The notes beneath the pieces were generated by a model. That model ran no database searches. It saw only the letters and a program-made list of their open reading frames with translations, and was not told the DNA's origin. Source: Rhodopseudomonas sp. BAL398 (GTDB lineage Bacteria > Pseudomonadota > Alphaproteobacteria > Rhizobiales > Xanthobacteraceae). Taken from it: a DNA stretch of 64,000 nt. The translations under genes were made by a program, and so were the position numbers. The stretch spans positions 5,100,501-5,164,500 of the forward strand of contig NZ_CP133111.1 in assembly GCF_033001325.1 (NCBI RefSeq), given 5' to 3'. Each line of letters begins with the position of its first letter. The first letter of the stretch is position 1. Below, one piece after another: positions 33,846-44,461 of the stretch.

Positions 33846-34853
33846 TCAGATCAGCTTGCTCATCGCCACGGCGGTATCGGCCATGCGGTTGGAGAAGCCC
33901 CATTCATTGTCGTACCAGGACATCACCCGGACGAAGGTACCGTTCTGCACCTTGGTCTGGTCCATGTGGAACGTCGAGGAATGCGGGTCGTGGTTGAAAT
34001 CGATCGAGACGTTGGGGAAGTCGGTGAAGCCGAGGATTCCCTTCAGTTCCTGCTGCGCGGCGCGGCGCATCGCCTCGTTGATCTCGTCCTTGGTGGTTTC
34101 GCGCTTGGCGATGATCTTGAGGTCGATCACCGAGACATTCGGGCTCGGCACCCGGATCGAAACGCCGTCGAGCTTGCCCTTCAGTTCCGGCAGCACTAGG
34201 CCGATCGCCTTGGCGGCGCCGGTCGAAGTCGGGATCATCGACATCGCTGCGGCGCGGCCGCGATACAGATCCTTGTGCATGGTGTCGAGGGTCGGCTGGT
34301 CGCCCGTATAGGCGTGGATCGTGGTCATGAAGCCGGTCTCGATCCCGACCAGATCGTTCAGCACCTTGACCACCGGCGCCAGGCAATTGGTGGTGCAGGA
34401 GCCGTTGGAGACGACCAGATGTTCGCGGGTCAGCTTGTCGTGGTTGACGCCGTAGACAATCGTGGCGTCGGCGCCGTCGGAGGGGGCAGAGACCAGCACG
34501 CGCCTGGCGCCGGCGCTCAGCAGCATCGCGGCTTTGTCGCGCGCGGTGAAGATGCCGGTGCATTCCAGCGCGATGTCGACGCCGATGTCCTTGTAGGGCA
34601 GCGAGGCGGGGTCCTTGACCGCGGTGACCTTGATCTTGCCCTTGCCGATATCGATGCTGTCGCCGTCGACCGTCACGGTGCCGGGAAAACGGCCATGCAC
34701 CGAATCGAAGCGCAGCAGATGGGCATTGGTCTCGACCGGGCCGAGATCATTGATGGCGACGACTTCGATATCGTCGCGGCCGGATTCGTAGATCGCCCGC
34801 AGCACATTGCGACCGATGCGGCCGAACCCATTGATCGCCACCCGAACTGCCAT
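33846..34853 (-). CDS. gap: Glyceraldehyde-3-phosphate dehydrogenase, type I
   Basis: A 335-aa glycolytic and Calvin-cycle dehydrogenase. The nucleotide-binding [12 protein letters not shown] is at the N-terminus, the catalytic Cys153 in [12 protein letters not shown], and the partner histidine in [10 protein letters not shown]; the [19 protein letters not shown] block and the C-terminal [14 protein letters not shown] complete the family set. Its order after tkt and before pgk is the classic alphaproteobacterial arrangement. The 121-base gap to tkt holds no further signal. Confidence 0.97.
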   Translation of the reverse strand: MAVRVAINGFGRIGRNVLRAIYESGRDDIEVVAINDLGPVETNAHLLRFDSVHGRFPGTVTVDGDSIDIGKGKIKVTAVKDPASLPYKDIGVDIALECTGIFTARDKAAMLLSAGARRVLVSAPSDGADATIVYGVNHDKLTREHLVVSNGSCTTNCLAPVVKVLNDLVGIETGFMTTIHAYTGDQPTLDTMHKDLYRGRAAAMSMIPTSTGAAKAIGLVLPELKGKLDGVSIRVPSPNVSVIDLKIIAKRETTKDEINEAMRRAAQQELKGILGFTDFPNVSIDFNHDPHSSTFHMDQTKVQNGTFVRVMSWYDNEWGFSNRMADTAVAMSKLI

Positions 34854-34974
34854 TCAACTTCTCCTTGGTGCTAGTGATTTCCATTGTTATGAGGCGTGCG
34901 GCTCATTGTTGGACGGTTTCTGCCCTGAATGACGACCCGTTGCAATGCGCCATTATTGTGATGCCGGCCGATAG

Positions 34975-36963
34975 TTACTTGCCGTCGAGCCGGGCCGCGG
35001 CCGCCTCCGCTGCGGCTTCGGCGGTGATGCCGAAGTACTTGTAGAGCTCCTTGGCCGGGGCGCTGGCGCCGAATCGGGTCATGCCGATGAACACCCCGTC
35101 GGGGCCGATCACCGCGTCCCAGCCGAACCGCACCGCGGCCTCGATCGCGACCTTGACCGGGGCGTCGCCGATAATGGCGTGGCGCAGATGGTCGGGCTGC
35201 TGCAGCAGCAAGTCCAGCGACGGCACCGACACCACGCGCGCGGCGACGCCGCGCCCGGCCAGCAGCTTCTGCGCCGCCACCGCGATCTCGACCTCGGAGC
35301 CGGAGGCGAACAGCGAGACGCTGGCCTTGCCGTGCGCGGCGACCAGCTCATAGGCGCCATGGGCGCACAGATTGTCGTCGTGCTTGGTGGTGCGCACCGG
35401 CGTCAGATTTTGCCGCGACAGCGCCAACACGGTGGGGCCAGAGGTGTTTTCCAGTGCCAGCTGCCAGCACTCGGCGGTCTCGACCGGGTCGGCCGGGCGG
35501 AACACCCGCATGTTCGGCATCGCCCGCAGGCTGGCCAGATGCTCGACCGGCTGATGGGTCGGGCCGTCTTCGCCCAGCCCGATCGAATCATGGGTCATGA
35601 TGTAGACCACCGACACATGCGACAGCGCCGCGATCCGCATCGAGGGGCGGGCATAGTCGGTGAAGCACATGAAGGTGCCGCCGGCGGGAATGAAACCACC
35701 ATGGGTGGAAATGCCGTTCATCGCCGCCGCCATGCCCATTTCGCGGATGCCGTAATGGATGTAACGGCCGCTGAAATCCTCCGGCGTGACGTCCTTGGCC
35801 TGTTTGGTGCGGGTGTTGTTGGAGGGCGTCAGATCGGCGGAGCCCAGCACCATCTCGGGCACCACGCCGACCAGCGCTTCCAGCGCCAGCTCACTGGCCT
35901 TGCGGGTGGCGATGGTCTGCGGCTCGGCCACCAGATTGTCCTTCAGCTTGCGGATCGCCGCGCCGAGCCCCTCGGGCCGGGTACGGTCGATCACCCGGCG
36001 CTGAAATTCGCCGCGGGCGTCGTCCGGCATCGCGTTGAACCGCTCCTGCCAGTCGACATGGGCCGAGGCGCCCTGCTTGCCGACATTGCGCCAAGCGGCG
36101 AGCACGTCGTCGGGAATCTCGAACGGGCCGTAATCCCAGCCCAGCGCCTTTTTGGCGCCGGCCAGTTCCTCGGCGCCGAGCGGCTCGCCATGGGCCTTGG
36201 AGGTGCCGGCTTTGTGCGGCGCGCCGAAGCCGATCGTGGTCTTGCAGGCGATCATGCTCGGCCGGTCGGAGGATTGCGCCGCGGTGATCGCCGCGGCGAT
36301 CGCCTTCTGATCGTGGCCGTCGATCTGCACCGCGTTCCAGCCATGGGCCTTGAAGCGGGCGACCTGGTCGACATTGTCGGCCAGCGTCAGCGGACCGTCG
36401 ATCGAAATGCCGTTGTCGTCATACAGGAAGATCAGCTTTGACAGCTTGAGATGGCCCGCCAGCGCGATCGCCTCGTGGCTGACGCCCTCCATCAGGTCGC
36501 CGTCGGAGCACAGCACGTAGGTATAATGATCCACGACGTCGCCGAATTCGGCGGCCAGCATCCGCTCCGCCAGCGCGGTGCCGACCGATGACGCCACGCC
36601 CTGGCCGAGCGGGCCGGTGGTGGTCTCGACCCCGGTGGTCATGAAATTCTCCGGATGGCCGGGGGTCTTGGAATTGAGCTGACGGAAATTCTTGATCTGG
36701 TCGAGCGTCATGTCGCCATTGCCGGTCAGATACAGCAGCGCATAGAGCAGCATCGAGCCATGGCCGGCGGACAGGATGAAGCGGTCGCGGTCCGGCCAGG
36801 TCGGGTCGGCGGCGTCGAATTTCAGGAACTGGGTGAACAGCACCGTGGCGATGTCGGCGGCGCCCATCGGCAGGCCCGGATGGCCGGATTTGGCCTTTTC
36901 GACGGCGTCCATCGCCAGCGCGCGGATCGCGTTGGCCATACGGGAGTGATCGACCTGCGTCAT
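34975..36963 (-). CDS. tkt: Transketolase
   Basis: A 662-aa thiamine-diphosphate enzyme of the pentose phosphate and Calvin pathways. Visible features: [19 protein letters not shown], the cofactor motif [13 protein letters not shown], and in the second domain [18 protein letters not shown] and [20 protein letters not shown]. The ATG at 36963 ([17 protein letters not shown]) is the natural start; the long upstream extension is the leader read as protein. It heads the tkt-gap-(small genes)-pgk-(mazEF)-fba series and diverges from the DUF4164-zapA pair. Confidence 0.96.
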   Translation of the reverse strand: MTQVDHSRMANAIRALAMDAVEKAKSGHPGLPMGAADIATVLFTQFLKFDAADPTWPDRDRFILSAGHGSMLLYALLYLTGNGDMTLDQIKNFRQLNSKTPGHPENFMTTGVETTTGPLGQGVASSVGTALAERMLAAEFGDVVDHYTYVLCSDGDLMEGVSHEAIALAGHLKLSKLIFLYDDNGISIDGPLTLADNVDQVARFKAHGWNAVQIDGHDQKAIAAAITAAQSSDRPSMIACKTTIGFGAPHKAGTSKAHGEPLGAEELAGAKKALGWDYGPFEIPDDVLAAWRNVGKQGASAHVDWQERFNAMPDDARGEFQRRVIDRTRPEGLGAAIRKLKDNLVAEPQTIATRKASELALEALVGVVPEMVLGSADLTPSNNTRTKQAKDVTPEDFSGRYIHYGIREMGMAAAMNGISTHGGFIPAGGTFMCFTDYARPSMRIAALSHVSVVYIMTHDSIGLGEDGPTHQPVEHLASLRAMPNMRVFRPADPVETAECWQLALENTSGPTVLALSRQNLTPVRTTKHDDNLCAHGAYELVAAHGKASVSLFASGSEVEIAVAAQKLLAGRGVAARVVSVPSLDLLLQQPDHLRHAIIGDAPVKVAIEAAVRFGWDAVIGPDGVFIGMTRFGASAPAKELYKYFGITAEAAAEAAAARLDGK

Positions 36964-37285
36964 GATGAAACCGCCTGAAACCGTGCGTTTGTTGAAGTCC
37001 CGAGCGCATCGGGACGCGGAAAACCGGCCCGGCGCGACACAATTTGGATCACCCAAGTGTGGATCACCGATGCCGCCGGAAAGGACCAGACCCCAGCTGA
37101 ATAGCACCCCGTCAGGGCGAGTCCAAGGCCACCGGCCTCCGCCCCATGGGGGACGGCCTCTTTGCGGTGCATAGCTGCGCTGCGACGTTGCGCTCGGCTT
37201 GTTTGACACGTAAATTTCCACCTCTAAAGGCTTGTTCAACCGCGGCTTTTGTTTGGACGGCTTTGCAGAAGGGTCGCTGAAAGAC
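36964..37285. promoter_or_regulatory. Divergent tkt/DUF4164 control region with direct repeats and hairpin
   Basis: No gene in 322 bases. TGGATCAC occurs twice in phase at 37045-37052 and 37060-37067, 80 to 105 bases before tkt. A GC-rich palindrome CCCCATGGGG (37142-37151) sits within complementary arms, and TTGACA at 37203-37208 would be a -35 box for the DUF4164 side, though a clear -10 is missing. The minus-strand leader of tkt would contain the hairpin. Confidence 0.45.
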
Positions 37286-37609
37286 ATGAAGGATCGACCT
37301 GCCAGCAGCTCGACGGGCGCCGACACCATCCCAAGCGAGATCGGCGCGGCGACGCGACGCTTGGCCGCGGCGCTCGAAGCGCTGGAGAGCGCGGCGGAGC
37401 GCCGCGCCGAGGCCGACCGCGACGAGGATGAATTGGCATCGCGGATCCAGGCGCTGGGCGCCGACCGCTCGCGGCTGGCCGACGAACTCGACGGCGCGCT
37501 GGTGCGCACGCGCCGGCTGGAGCGCGCCAATCGCGAGATCGCGCAGCGGCTCGATGCGGCGATCGGCAGCATCCGCATCGTGCTCGAGGCCGAGGAAGAG
37601 TCGTCATGA
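37286..37609 (+). CDS. DUF4164 coiled-coil protein
   Basis: A 107-aa protein, almost entirely one coiled coil ([20 protein letters not shown], then [20 protein letters not shown]), acidic at the end. DUF4164 is an alphaproteobacterial family without known activity; it nearly always precedes zapA, which overlaps its stop here (ATGA). This coupling suggests help in positioning the Z ring. The ATG at 37286 follows a weak GAAAG; an in-frame TTG upstream is unlikely. Confidence 0.85.
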   Translation: MKDRPASSSTGADTIPSEIGAATRRLAAALEALESAAERRAEADRDEDELASRIQALGADRSRLADELDGALVRTRRLERANREIAQRLDAAIGSIRIVLEAEEESS

Positions 37610-38013
37610 CGACCAAGGCCCCGCCCACCCCCAACCACGTCAACGTCACCATCAATGGCCGGCAATACCGGATGGCCTGCGAGGAAGGCCAGGAGCCGCG
37701 GCTGCTGGCGCTGGCCGATAATCTGGAATCGCGGATCCAGAATCTGCGCGGCAAGTTCGGCGAGATCGGCGACGCCCGGCTGATCGTGATGGCGGCGCTG
37801 ATCGCGGCCGACGAATTGATCGACGCCAAGGGCCGGATCGCCGCGCTGGAGCAGGAAGTCAACGCGCTGCGCAGCGGCACCACGGACGCGATCGACCGCG
37901 CCAGCCTGACCAACCGCGCGGTGATCGCCGCGCTGAACTCCGCCGCCGAGCGGATCGAGAAAACCACCCAGGTCCTCAACCGCACCATCGGCGGCGGCAT
38001 CGCCATCGGTTAG
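37606..38013 (+). CDS. zapA: Cell division protein ZapA
   Basis: A 135-aa protein that binds FtsZ and bundles its filaments at the division site. The N-terminal part [30 protein letters not shown] is the ZapA globular domain, and the C-terminal half is the coiled coil. Its start overlaps the DUF4164 stop by four bases. In many proteobacteria a 6S RNA gene follows zapA, but here only repeats follow and none was recognised. Confidence 0.94.
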   Translation: MTTKAPPTPNHVNVTINGRQYRMACEEGQEPRLLALADNLESRIQNLRGKFGEIGDARLIVMAALIAADELIDAKGRIAALEQEVNALRSGTTDAIDRASLTNRAVIAALNSAAERIEKTTQVLNRTIGGGIAIG

Positions 38014-38040
38014 TTGTTGCTTCGCTGCGGGCTTGCCACT

Positions 38041-38076
38041 TTCGGCTTCGGCTTCGGCTTTGGCTTCGGCTTCGGC
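38041..38076. repeat. Hexanucleotide tandem repeat (TTCGGC)n
   Basis: Six copies of TTCGGC, the fourth as TTTGGC, starting 27 bases after the zapA stop. Short arrays like this vary in length between strains by slippage. Confidence 0.85.
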
Positions 38077-38115
38077 TTTCGGCGTTCGGCGTCGCGCCTC
38101 CGCATCCCTGTGTCG

Positions 38116-38228
38116 GTCATTCCGGGGCGCGAGCAGCTTCGCTGCGAGCGAACCCGGAATCTTGCCGATCGTGCCGTGTCGCGAGATTCCGGGTTCGCTC
38201 GGCCTGCGGCCTCGCGCCCCGGAATGAC
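38116..38228. repeat. Palindromic repeat, GTCATTCCGGGGCG family, copy 2
   Basis: A 113-base element with perfect 18-base inverted ends (GTCATTCCGGGGCGCGAG; CTCGCGCCCCGGAATGAC) and the inner block GCGAGCGAACCCGGAATCT paired with AGATTCCGGGTTCGCTCG. This is the best-preserved copy of the family in the window. Confidence 0.92.
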
Positions 38229-38298
38229 TGACGCTGAATTAGTTCGCCCGCCGCGACACGCCCGCCGCATCACGCCCGCCGCTGCGCAACGGCCGCGC

Positions 38299-39537
38299 TT
38301 ACTTGCGAAACCGCGCCACCAGCTCGACATGCGGGGTGTATTTGAACTGATCGACTGGCGTCACGCCGTCGATCTTGTAGCCGCCCGCGATCAGGATGTT
38401 GGCGTCGCGCGCGAAAGTCGCGACATTGCACGACACCGCGACCACCAGCGGCACGCGGCTGGCGGCGAGTTTTTCGGCCTGGGCCTGCGCGCCCTGGCGC
38501 GGCGGGTCGAACACCACGGCGTCGATGTCGCGCAGCTCCTGCGGCACCAGCGGGCGGTGGAACAGGTCGCGGGTCTCGGCGGTGAGCGGCTTCAGCCCCG
38601 AGGTCGAGGTGGCGGCCTTTTGCAGCGCCTGCACCGCGGGGGCGTCGCTGTCATAGGCCATGACGCGGGCTTTTGCCGCCAGCCGCAGCGCGAACGGACC
38701 GACGCCGCAGAACAGATCGGCGATCAGTTTCGCCTTGCCGCAATGCGCCAGCACCAGCGCGCCGAGCGCATCCTCGCCCGCCGTCGTCGCCTGCAGGAAG
38801 GCGCCCGGCGGCAGCACCAGCTGCGCAGTGCCGATCTGCAGCACCGGCGGATCGCGCATCAGCACCAATTCGCCGTGCCGGGTCAGCCGCGCCAGCCGAT
38901 GCTGTTCGGCGATGCCCGACAGCACGCCGATCATCTTGGTCGGCAATGGACCGGAGCCGCGGACATCGACGTCGAGCCCGTTGCTGGCTGCCGTGACCTG
39001 GATATCCAGCGGTTTGCCGATGATGGTCAGCGCCTCGGCCAGCGCCCAGGCGGCGTCGATCGCGCCATCGAGGCCGGGATCAAGGATCGGGCAATGGTCG
39101 ATCGCGATAATGTCGTGGCTCGAAGCCGCGGTGAAGCCGAGCTTCAGCACGTCATGCGTGCCCTTATGGGCGTGCAGCGTGATGCGGCGGCGCCCGGCGC
39201 CATGGGCGTCGATCAAGGGCGCGACCGCACAGTCGATCGCCGATTGCCGCAGCGTCTCGACCACCAGCCCGCGCTTCCAGGCCCGATAGGCATCCTCCTG
39301 CCAATGCTGGATCGCGCAGCCGCCGCAGACGCCGAAATGCGGGCAGAACGGCGCGATCCGCTCTGGGCTGGCGACATCAACCCGCAGCAGCCGGCGCCGG
39401 TCGGGATGGCCGCGGACTGATTCGACCTCGACGGTCTCGCCGCCCAGCGCATAGGGCACATAGACAGTCTGATCGCCGACCAGGCCGACGCCATCGCCGC
39501 GATGGCCGACATGATCGAGGGTGATGGTTTCAACCAC
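38299..39537 (-). CDS. RumA/TrmA-type RNA (uracil-C5) methyltransferase
   Basis: A 412-aa SAM-dependent enzyme that methylates a uracil in rRNA or tRNA. A TRAM-like N-terminus ([20 protein letters not shown]) is followed by an iron-sulfur motif [15 protein letters not shown], then the SAM motif [25 protein letters not shown] and the catalytic VSCNVAT. Target base unknown. The GTG at 39537 is preferred because it overlaps the tlyA stop by eight bases; a longer frame upstream lies inside tlyA. It ends an operon with tlyA and the deoxyribosyltransferase-like gene. Confidence 0.9.
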   Translation of the reverse strand: MVETITLDHVGHRGDGVGLVGDQTVYVPYALGGETVEVESVRGHPDRRRLLRVDVASPERIAPFCPHFGVCGGCAIQHWQEDAYRAWKRGLVVETLRQSAIDCAVAPLIDAHGAGRRRITLHAHKGTHDVLKLGFTAASSHDIIAIDHCPILDPGLDGAIDAAWALAEALTIIGKPLDIQVTAASNGLDVDVRGSGPLPTKMIGVLSGIAEQHRLARLTRHGELVLMRDPPVLQIGTAQLVLPPGAFLQATTAGEDALGALVLAHCGKAKLIADLFCGVGPFALRLAAKARVMAYDSDAPAVQALQKAATSTSGLKPLTAETRDLFHRPLVPQELRDIDAVVFDPPRQGAQAQAEKLAASRVPLVVAVSCNVATFARDANILIAGGYKIDGVTPVDQFKYTPHVELVARFRK

Positions 39538-40285
39538 GGCGGGCGCCGAGAAAGAATTCGGCGTTGCCGTCGCCGCCGACGATCGGCGAGGCGAACACCG
39601 CGATGTCGGTGCAGCCGAGCGAGGCGGCAAAGGCCGCGACATCGTCGCACACCGCCTGATGCACGCTGTTGTCGCGCACCACGCCGTGCTTGGCGTGTTT
39701 GCGCGTCGCCTCGAATTGCGGCTTGATCAGCGCCAGCAGATGCATCGGCGCAGCCGCCAGCGACAGCGCCGCCGGCAGCACCGCCTTCAGCGAGATGAAG
39801 CTGGCGTCGATCACCACCACGTCGGGCCGCTGCGGCAGCCGCGTGCCTTCGAGGCTGCGGATGTCGGTCTGTTCCATCGAAACGATCCTGGGGTGGCCAT
39901 GCAGCGAGGCATGGAGTTGATCGGTGCCGACGTCAACCGCGAACACCAGGCTGGCGCCATTGGCCAGCAGCACCTCGGTAAAGCCGCCGGTGGAGGCGCC
40001 GACGTCGAGGCAGACATGGTCTTCGATTTCGATCGGATAGCGCTCCAGCGCGCCGGCGAGCTTGACGCCGCCGCGCGACACCCAGGGATGCGCCGGCTCG
40101 GCCTGCACCACGGCGTCTGCGGCGATGCCCTCGGACGGCTTGGTGACGATCTTGCCGTCGGCGATCACCAGCCCGGCCTCGATCGCGGCCTGCGCCCGCG
40201 CCCGGCTTTCGAACAGCCCGCGTTTGACCAGCACCATATCGGCGCGTTCGCGGGGCGTGAGGTTGCCGGGCTTGGCCAAGGTCAA
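39530..40285 (-). CDS. tlyA: TlyA family rRNA 2'-O-methyltransferase/hemolysin A homologue
   Basis: A 251-aa enzyme with an S4 RNA-binding domain at the start ([20 protein letters not shown]) and a FtsJ-like methyltransferase domain ([16 protein letters not shown], then [12 protein letters not shown] and IKPQFEA). TlyA methylates ribosomal RNA ribose. The start is a TTG at 40285, overlapping the upstream stop (TTGA); a second TTG at 40279 and an ATG at 40240, which would cut the S4 domain, are alternatives. The gene normally follows dxs; here two genes intervene. Confidence 0.92.
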   Translation of the reverse strand: MTLAKPGNLTPRERADMVLVKRGLFESRARAQAAIEAGLVIADGKIVTKPSEGIAADAVVQAEPAHPWVSRGGVKLAGALERYPIEIEDHVCLDVGASTGGFTEVLLANGASLVFAVDVGTDQLHASLHGHPRIVSMEQTDIRSLEGTRLPQRPDVVVIDASFISLKAVLPAALSLAAAPMHLLALIKPQFEATRKHAKHGVVRDNSVHQAVCDDVAAFAASLGCTDIAVFASPIVGGDGNAEFFLGARRG

Positions 40286-40854
40286 CTCGGAAACCGCGCG
40301 GCAAGCGGCGCCAGCCGCACCACCGCCAGTTCGACGCAGGCCTCGAATGCGCGAAGATCGCGCCACGGATCGGCCGGTGGCTGTCGCGGCGTCACCAGCG
40401 CGCAGCCATGCAGGTCGAGCGCATGGATCAGCATCAGATTGTCGGGCAGGGCGAAATCCTCGACGATCAGTCCGGATTGATCGATCAGCGCGCCGTCGCG
40501 CCGGGTCAGCTCGCCGGATCGGGCGACGCGGTCGGCGTAAATCGCCGGGTCGTTGCAATAGCCGAACACCAGCTTGCCGCGCCCAGCCATGTAGCCGAGC
40601 TCATACACGGTGCCGGCGTCGGCGCTCGGCCCGCGGAACGGCGTCAGATTGGCGATGATGGCGGCGGCGTCATTCATCATGGCCTCGTTGCCGCGAAAGA
40701 TCGTCAGCGATGCATCGGGTGCCGTGGGATCGACGGCATTGTCGAGCGGAAACAGCCCGGTCAGCCCGTGGTGCGCGCAAAGCTCGGCCTTGCGCCGGCC
40801 GACCGCCAAGGCGTCGGGCAGAAAAACATCGGGGCCGGCGAGGTAGATCTTCAT
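40282..40854 (-). CDS. Nucleoside 2-deoxyribosyltransferase family protein
   Basis: A 190-aa protein of the NDT family, moving the deoxyribose between bases or hydrolysing nucleotides (as in MazG-like or DUF4406 relatives). The start KIYLAGPDVFLPDALA and the block ANLTPFRGPSADAGTVYELGYM, containing the catalytic glutamate-rich segment, are typical. Its stop overlaps the tlyA start. It may belong to nucleotide salvage; specificity unclear. The unknown membrane protein is divergent, 62 bases away. Confidence 0.88.
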   Translation of the reverse strand: MKIYLAGPDVFLPDALAVGRRKAELCAHHGLTGLFPLDNAVDPTAPDASLTIFRGNEAMMNDAAAIIANLTPFRGPSADAGTVYELGYMAGRGKLVFGYCNDPAIYADRVARSGELTRRDGALIDQSGLIVEDFALPDNLMLIHALDLHGCALVTPRQPPADPWRDLRAFEACVELAVVRLAPLAARFPS

Positions 40855-40915
40855 TTCGCTTGTTTGCAGACTGGGCTAATCTGTCATTTTCAATATGCGG
40901 CGCCGGAGTTTGCCA

Positions 40916-41695
40916 ATGACCGGCTTTTCAAACGCGGAACGTCTTGCTGTCTATACGCATCTGCGCTTATTCGAAAGCGACTTCGACAAGTCGCAAAGCC
41001 AGATTAGGGCGCTGTGTTCCGCTTGGAGCGCGGCAGTTTTAACCGGCATTGCGCTGATCGTGACGAATGCCACGTCGCCACCGTCGCAACTATCGGCCGC
41101 TGAGGTCCTCGGGCGCGGGAACATCCTGGCCTATTTGCGCGGCATGATCTGCTTCGTGGGCAGTGCCGGAGTTCTTGCCTTCTGGCTCGTGGACCAGCGC
41201 GTCTACCAGCGCCTGCTCCATTCGGTGTTCGGTTACGGGTTGCACCTCGAACTGCAGTTTCCGGATTTGCCGCAGATTCGGTCGACATTGTTCCTCAACA
41301 ACCTGGATGTGAGCAACAGGATGGGCTGGTTCTATTGGACGCAGGCATGGCTGTTTCTTGCCATTGCCTGTGTGTTTGTCTGGCCGCCGCTTGGAGCACG
41401 CCTCGGCAACGTGCCGCCTGGTATCAAGGCTCTGACCTACATTCACATTGCCGCGGTGCTGCTCGCAAGCTGGTCGAGCAGATATTGGCCGACGCTTCGT
41501 GGGCTGATCGAGGAGTTCTATCCGGACCTTGCGGCGGAGTTGCCGACGCCTCACTGGCGATGGCGTGACAGCATTATCGCGGCCATCGATCCCGCCGGGT
41601 TCTGGAGCAAGGCGGCACGCCGGGATTGTGCCAAAGACGACGCTATGCGCGAAGCCTGGATGCGCCGGGTCAGGGCGCATCCAAAGTTCAAATGA
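40916..41695 (+). CDS. Unknown membrane protein with four helices
   Basis: A 259-aa protein. Two helices at about 35-55 (SAAVLTGIALIVT) and 75-100 (RGMICFVGSAGVLAFWLV) are followed by a polar stretch and two more at about 145-165 (AWLFLAIACVFVW) and 180-195 (YIHIAAVLLASW), then a basic end. It opens with a helical cytosolic segment (LRLFESDFDKSQSQIRALC) that resembles SLATT-like effector proteins only in layout. ATG 40916 follows CCGGAGTTTGCCA. It is on the plus strand, unlike all of its neighbours, and less GC-rich, so it was probably inserted between dxs and tlyA. Function unknown. Confidence 0.75.
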   Translation: MTGFSNAERLAVYTHLRLFESDFDKSQSQIRALCSAWSAAVLTGIALIVTNATSPPSQLSAAEVLGRGNILAYLRGMICFVGSAGVLAFWLVDQRVYQRLLHSVFGYGLHLELQFPDLPQIRSTLFLNNLDVSNRMGWFYWTQAWLFLAIACVFVWPPLGARLGNVPPGIKALTYIHIAAVLLASWSSRYWPTLRGLIEEFYPDLAAELPTPHWRWRDSIIAAIDPAGFWSKAARRDCAKDDAMREAWMRRVRAHPKFK

Positions 41696-41711
41696 GCGCC
41701 GCCTAGGCGGT

Positions 41712-43637
41712 CTACGCCAGTTTCACGGTCTCGGCCTGGCCGTCCTTGCCGAGCGCTTCGAACACCTTCTTGACGATGCCCTTGGCGTCGAGCCCGGCGC
41801 GGGCATACATCGCCGCGGGGGTGTCGTGGTCCATGAATTCGTCGGGCAGCACCATCGAGCGCATCCGCACGCCGCCGTCGAGCAGGCCGTGCTCGGCCAG
41901 CGTCTGCATCACATGGCTGCCGAAACCGCCGATCGAGCCTTCCTCGATGGTGATCAGGATCTCGTGCTCGCGCGCCAGTCTGGTCACCATCTCGACGTCG
42001 AGCGGCTTCATGAAGCGGGCATCCGCGATGGTAGTGGACAGGCCGAGCGCCGCCAGTTCCTCGGCGGCCTTTTCGCATTCGGCCAGGCGGGTGCCGAGCG
42101 ACAGCAGCGCCACTTTGCTGCCCTGGCGGATGATGCGGCCCTTGCCGATCTCCAGCGCGACGCCGACTTCCGGCATTTCGATGCCGCGGCCTTCGCCGCG
42201 CGGATAGCGCAGCGCGGAGGGGCGGTCGTTGATCGCCACTTGCGTGGCCACCATGTGGACCAGATCGGCTTCGTCGGCCGCCGCCATGATGACGAAATTC
42301 GGCAGGCAGCCGAGATAGGCCAGATCGAACGAGCCCGCATGGGTGGCGCCGTCGGCGCCGACCAGGCCGGCGCGGTCGATCGCGAAGCGGACCGGCAGGC
42401 TCTGGATCGCGACGTCGTGCACCACCTGGTCGTAGCCGCGCTGCAGGAAGGTTGAATAGATCGCGCAGAACGGCTTGAAGCCCTCGGTGGCGAGGCCGGC
42501 CGCGAAGGTCACCGCGTGTTGCTCGGCGATGCCGACGTCGAAGCTGCGGTCGGGGAACGCCTTCTGGAACAGATCGATGCCGGTGCCCGACGGCATCGCC
42601 GCGGTAATGCCGACGATCTTGTCGTCCTTGCTGGCTTCCTTGATCAGGCTCTGGCCGAACACGTTCTGGTAGGACGGCGCGTTCGACTTGGCCTTCGACT
42701 GGGTGCCGGTGGCGATATCGAACTTGACCACCGCGTGATATTTGTCGGCGGCGGCCTCGGCGGGCGCGTAGCCCTTGCCCTTCTGGGTGACGACATGGAC
42801 CAGGATCGGGCCGTTTTCCATGTCGCGGACGTTCTGCAGGATCGGCAGCAGGTGGTCCATATTGTGACCATCGACCGGCCCGACATAATAGAAGCCGAGT
42901 TCCTCGAACAGCGTGCCGCCGCCGACCATGAAGCCGCGGGAATATTCCTCGGCGCGGGCGGCGCGGTCGGCGATCAGCCGCGGCAGGTGCTTGCCGATCT
43001 GCTTGCCGGCCTCGCGCAGCGAGCGATAGGTCTTGCCCGAATACAGCCGCGACAGATAGGCCGACATCGCGCCGACCGGCGGGGCGATCGACATGTCGTT
43101 GTCGTTAAGGATGACGATCAGCCGGGAATTCATCGCGCCGGCATTGTTCATCGCCTCATAGGCCATGCCGGCTGACATCGAACCGTCACCGATCACCGCG
43201 ATAACGTTGTTCTTGGCGCCCGACAGGTCGCGCGCCACGGCCATGCCGAGGCCGGCGGAAATCGAGGTCGAGGAATGCGCGGCGCCGAACGGGTCGTAGT
43301 CGCTCTCGGTGCGCTTGGTAAAGCCGGAGAGCCCGCCGCCGGTGCGCAGCGTGCGGATGCGGTCGCGGCGCCCGGTCAGGATCTTGTGCGGGTAGGCCTG
43401 GTGGCCGACGTCCCAGATCAGACGGTCGCGCGGCGTGTCGAACACATAGTGCAGCGCGGTGGTCAGTTCGACGACGCCGAGGCCGGCACCGAAATGTCCG
43501 CCGGTGACCGACACCGCGTCGATCGTCTCCAGGCGCAATTCATCGGCAACCTGCCGGACTTGATCAATTCGGAGCTTCCGCAAATCTTCCGGCGTGCGAA
43601 TAGTATCAAGTAAGGGCGTTTTACTGAATTCGGTCAC
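41712..43637 (-). CDS. dxs: 1-deoxy-D-xylulose-5-phosphate synthase
   Basis: A 641-aa thiamine-diphosphate enzyme, first step of the MEP route to isoprenoids, which also feeds carotenoids, bacteriochlorophyll side chains and quinone tails. The thiamine motif [19 protein letters not shown], the start block [19 protein letters not shown] and the transketolase-like second domain ([35 protein letters not shown]) are present, plus [15 protein letters not shown] near the end. The start is the ATG at 43637. A hairpin terminator lies 150 bases upstream, ending xseB transcription before dxs. Confidence 0.97.
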   Translation of the reverse strand: MTEFSKTPLLDTIRTPEDLRKLRIDQVRQVADELRLETIDAVSVTGGHFGAGLGVVELTTALHYVFDTPRDRLIWDVGHQAYPHKILTGRRDRIRTLRTGGGLSGFTKRTESDYDPFGAAHSSTSISAGLGMAVARDLSGAKNNVIAVIGDGSMSAGMAYEAMNNAGAMNSRLIVILNDNDMSIAPPVGAMSAYLSRLYSGKTYRSLREAGKQIGKHLPRLIADRAARAEEYSRGFMVGGGTLFEELGFYYVGPVDGHNMDHLLPILQNVRDMENGPILVHVVTQKGKGYAPAEAAADKYHAVVKFDIATGTQSKAKSNAPSYQNVFGQSLIKEASKDDKIVGITAAMPSGTGIDLFQKAFPDRSFDVGIAEQHAVTFAAGLATEGFKPFCAIYSTFLQRGYDQVVHDVAIQSLPVRFAIDRAGLVGADGATHAGSFDLAYLGCLPNFVIMAAADEADLVHMVATQVAINDRPSALRYPRGEGRGIEMPEVGVALEIGKGRIIRQGSKVALLSLGTRLAECEKAAEELAALGLSTTIADARFMKPLDVEMVTRLAREHEILITIEEGSIGGFGSHVMQTLAEHGLLDGGVRMRSMVLPDEFMDHDTPAAMYARAGLDAKGIVKKVFEALGKDGQAETVKLA

Positions 43638-43787
43638 GGCGATATTCCAGTCTCACAAGTGGGGCAGGTGAAGCCCCGATGACGCATGCTCTGGACGTGT
43701 TGCAGGAGTCTCACCAACTCCCGTCTCCCTGAGGAGAACCGATTTTGTAGCTTATCGTTCAAAGCCTAAAGCCTGCTTCGACCGAAA

Positions 43788-43807
43788 AAAGTGACCTGTG
43801 TCACTTT
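43788..43807 (-). terminator. Intrinsic terminator between xseB and dxs
   Basis: AAAGTGAC-CTGT-GTCACTTT, an 8-bp stem; on the minus strand it continues into TTTTTT, a good rho-independent terminator for the xseB side. It also contains GTGA-N6-TCAC, the core of a CRP-type site, so a regulatory role for dxs cannot be excluded. The rest of the gap 43638-44139 has short frames but nothing credible. Confidence 0.55.
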
Positions 43808-44101
43808 GCTGTCGCACTGTCCACCGAGCCCGCAGCGCTCCGATCCCATAGGGATGCGGGCGCCTGGCTCAGCGCATAAGCCTATACCTCTACACAAAGC
43901 TGGCGTTAAAGCCAATCATGAGCCGCCAAAGGCCAATTCGGCTACCGAACTTTCGGCCAATGTGGTTGATTGCGCCGCATGGAACCGGGTTCCGCCGCCC
44001 CTGGCGTCAGTCTTTGCCGGACAGTCTGACGTGCAATTGTGCGTTTTCGAGCGAGGTGGGCGCCAGATCGCGTGAAGACAACGCGTCAAAACCAAGGCGG
44101 G

Positions 44102-44135
44102 AGCGCCGGTTCCGATCGATCGGAACTCCGGCGCC
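44102..44135 (-). terminator. Strong hairpin just after xseB
   Basis: AGCGCCGGTTCCGATC and GATCGGAACTCCGGCGCC form an almost perfect 15-base stem directly behind the xseB stop. No T run follows, so it may protect the 3' end of the message or pause transcription. Confidence 0.45.
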
Positions 44136-44139
44136 AGGC

Positions 44140-44391
44140 CTATTGGGGGTCAAGCGGCTCGGTTCCGCTCGGCTGGCCGCTGCCATCGGTGGTGATTTTG
44201 TCGACGCGGGCCTCGGCGGTGCGCAGCAGTTCCTCGCAGCGCCGCTTCAGCGCCTCGCCGCGTTCATAGATCGCGACCGACTCCTCGAGTGGAACTTTGC
44301 CGTCCTCGAGCCGCTTGACGATCGTTTCAAGTTCCTCGATCGCGCGTTCGAAGCTCAGCTTTTTGATGTCGACATTGGAAGCTTCGGCCAT
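44140..44391 (-). CDS. xseB: Exodeoxyribonuclease VII small subunit
   Basis: An 83-aa subunit of ExoVII, which degrades single-stranded DNA together with XseA (not in the window). The core [37 protein letters not shown] and [18 protein letters not shown] match the family. The ATG at 44391 ([12 protein letters not shown]) is preferred to an extension through the intergenic region. Order HDAC-like, xseB, dxs is shared with many Rhizobiales. Confidence 0.95.
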   Translation of the reverse strand: MAEASNVDIKKLSFERAIEELETIVKRLEDGKVPLEESVAIYERGEALKRRCEELLRTAEARVDKITTDGSGQPSGTEPLDPQ

Positions 44392-44461
44392 ATCGGTTCC
44401 TGCAATGCGCCGCTGATCGGGCGATGGTGACGGCGACAATTGGGTGGATGGCGGCGGACGC

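Noticed and set aside
38014-38298. 6S RNA gene after zapA
   Set aside because: This place often holds 6S RNA, but here it is filled by a hexamer repeat and a palindromic element with no 6S-like structure.
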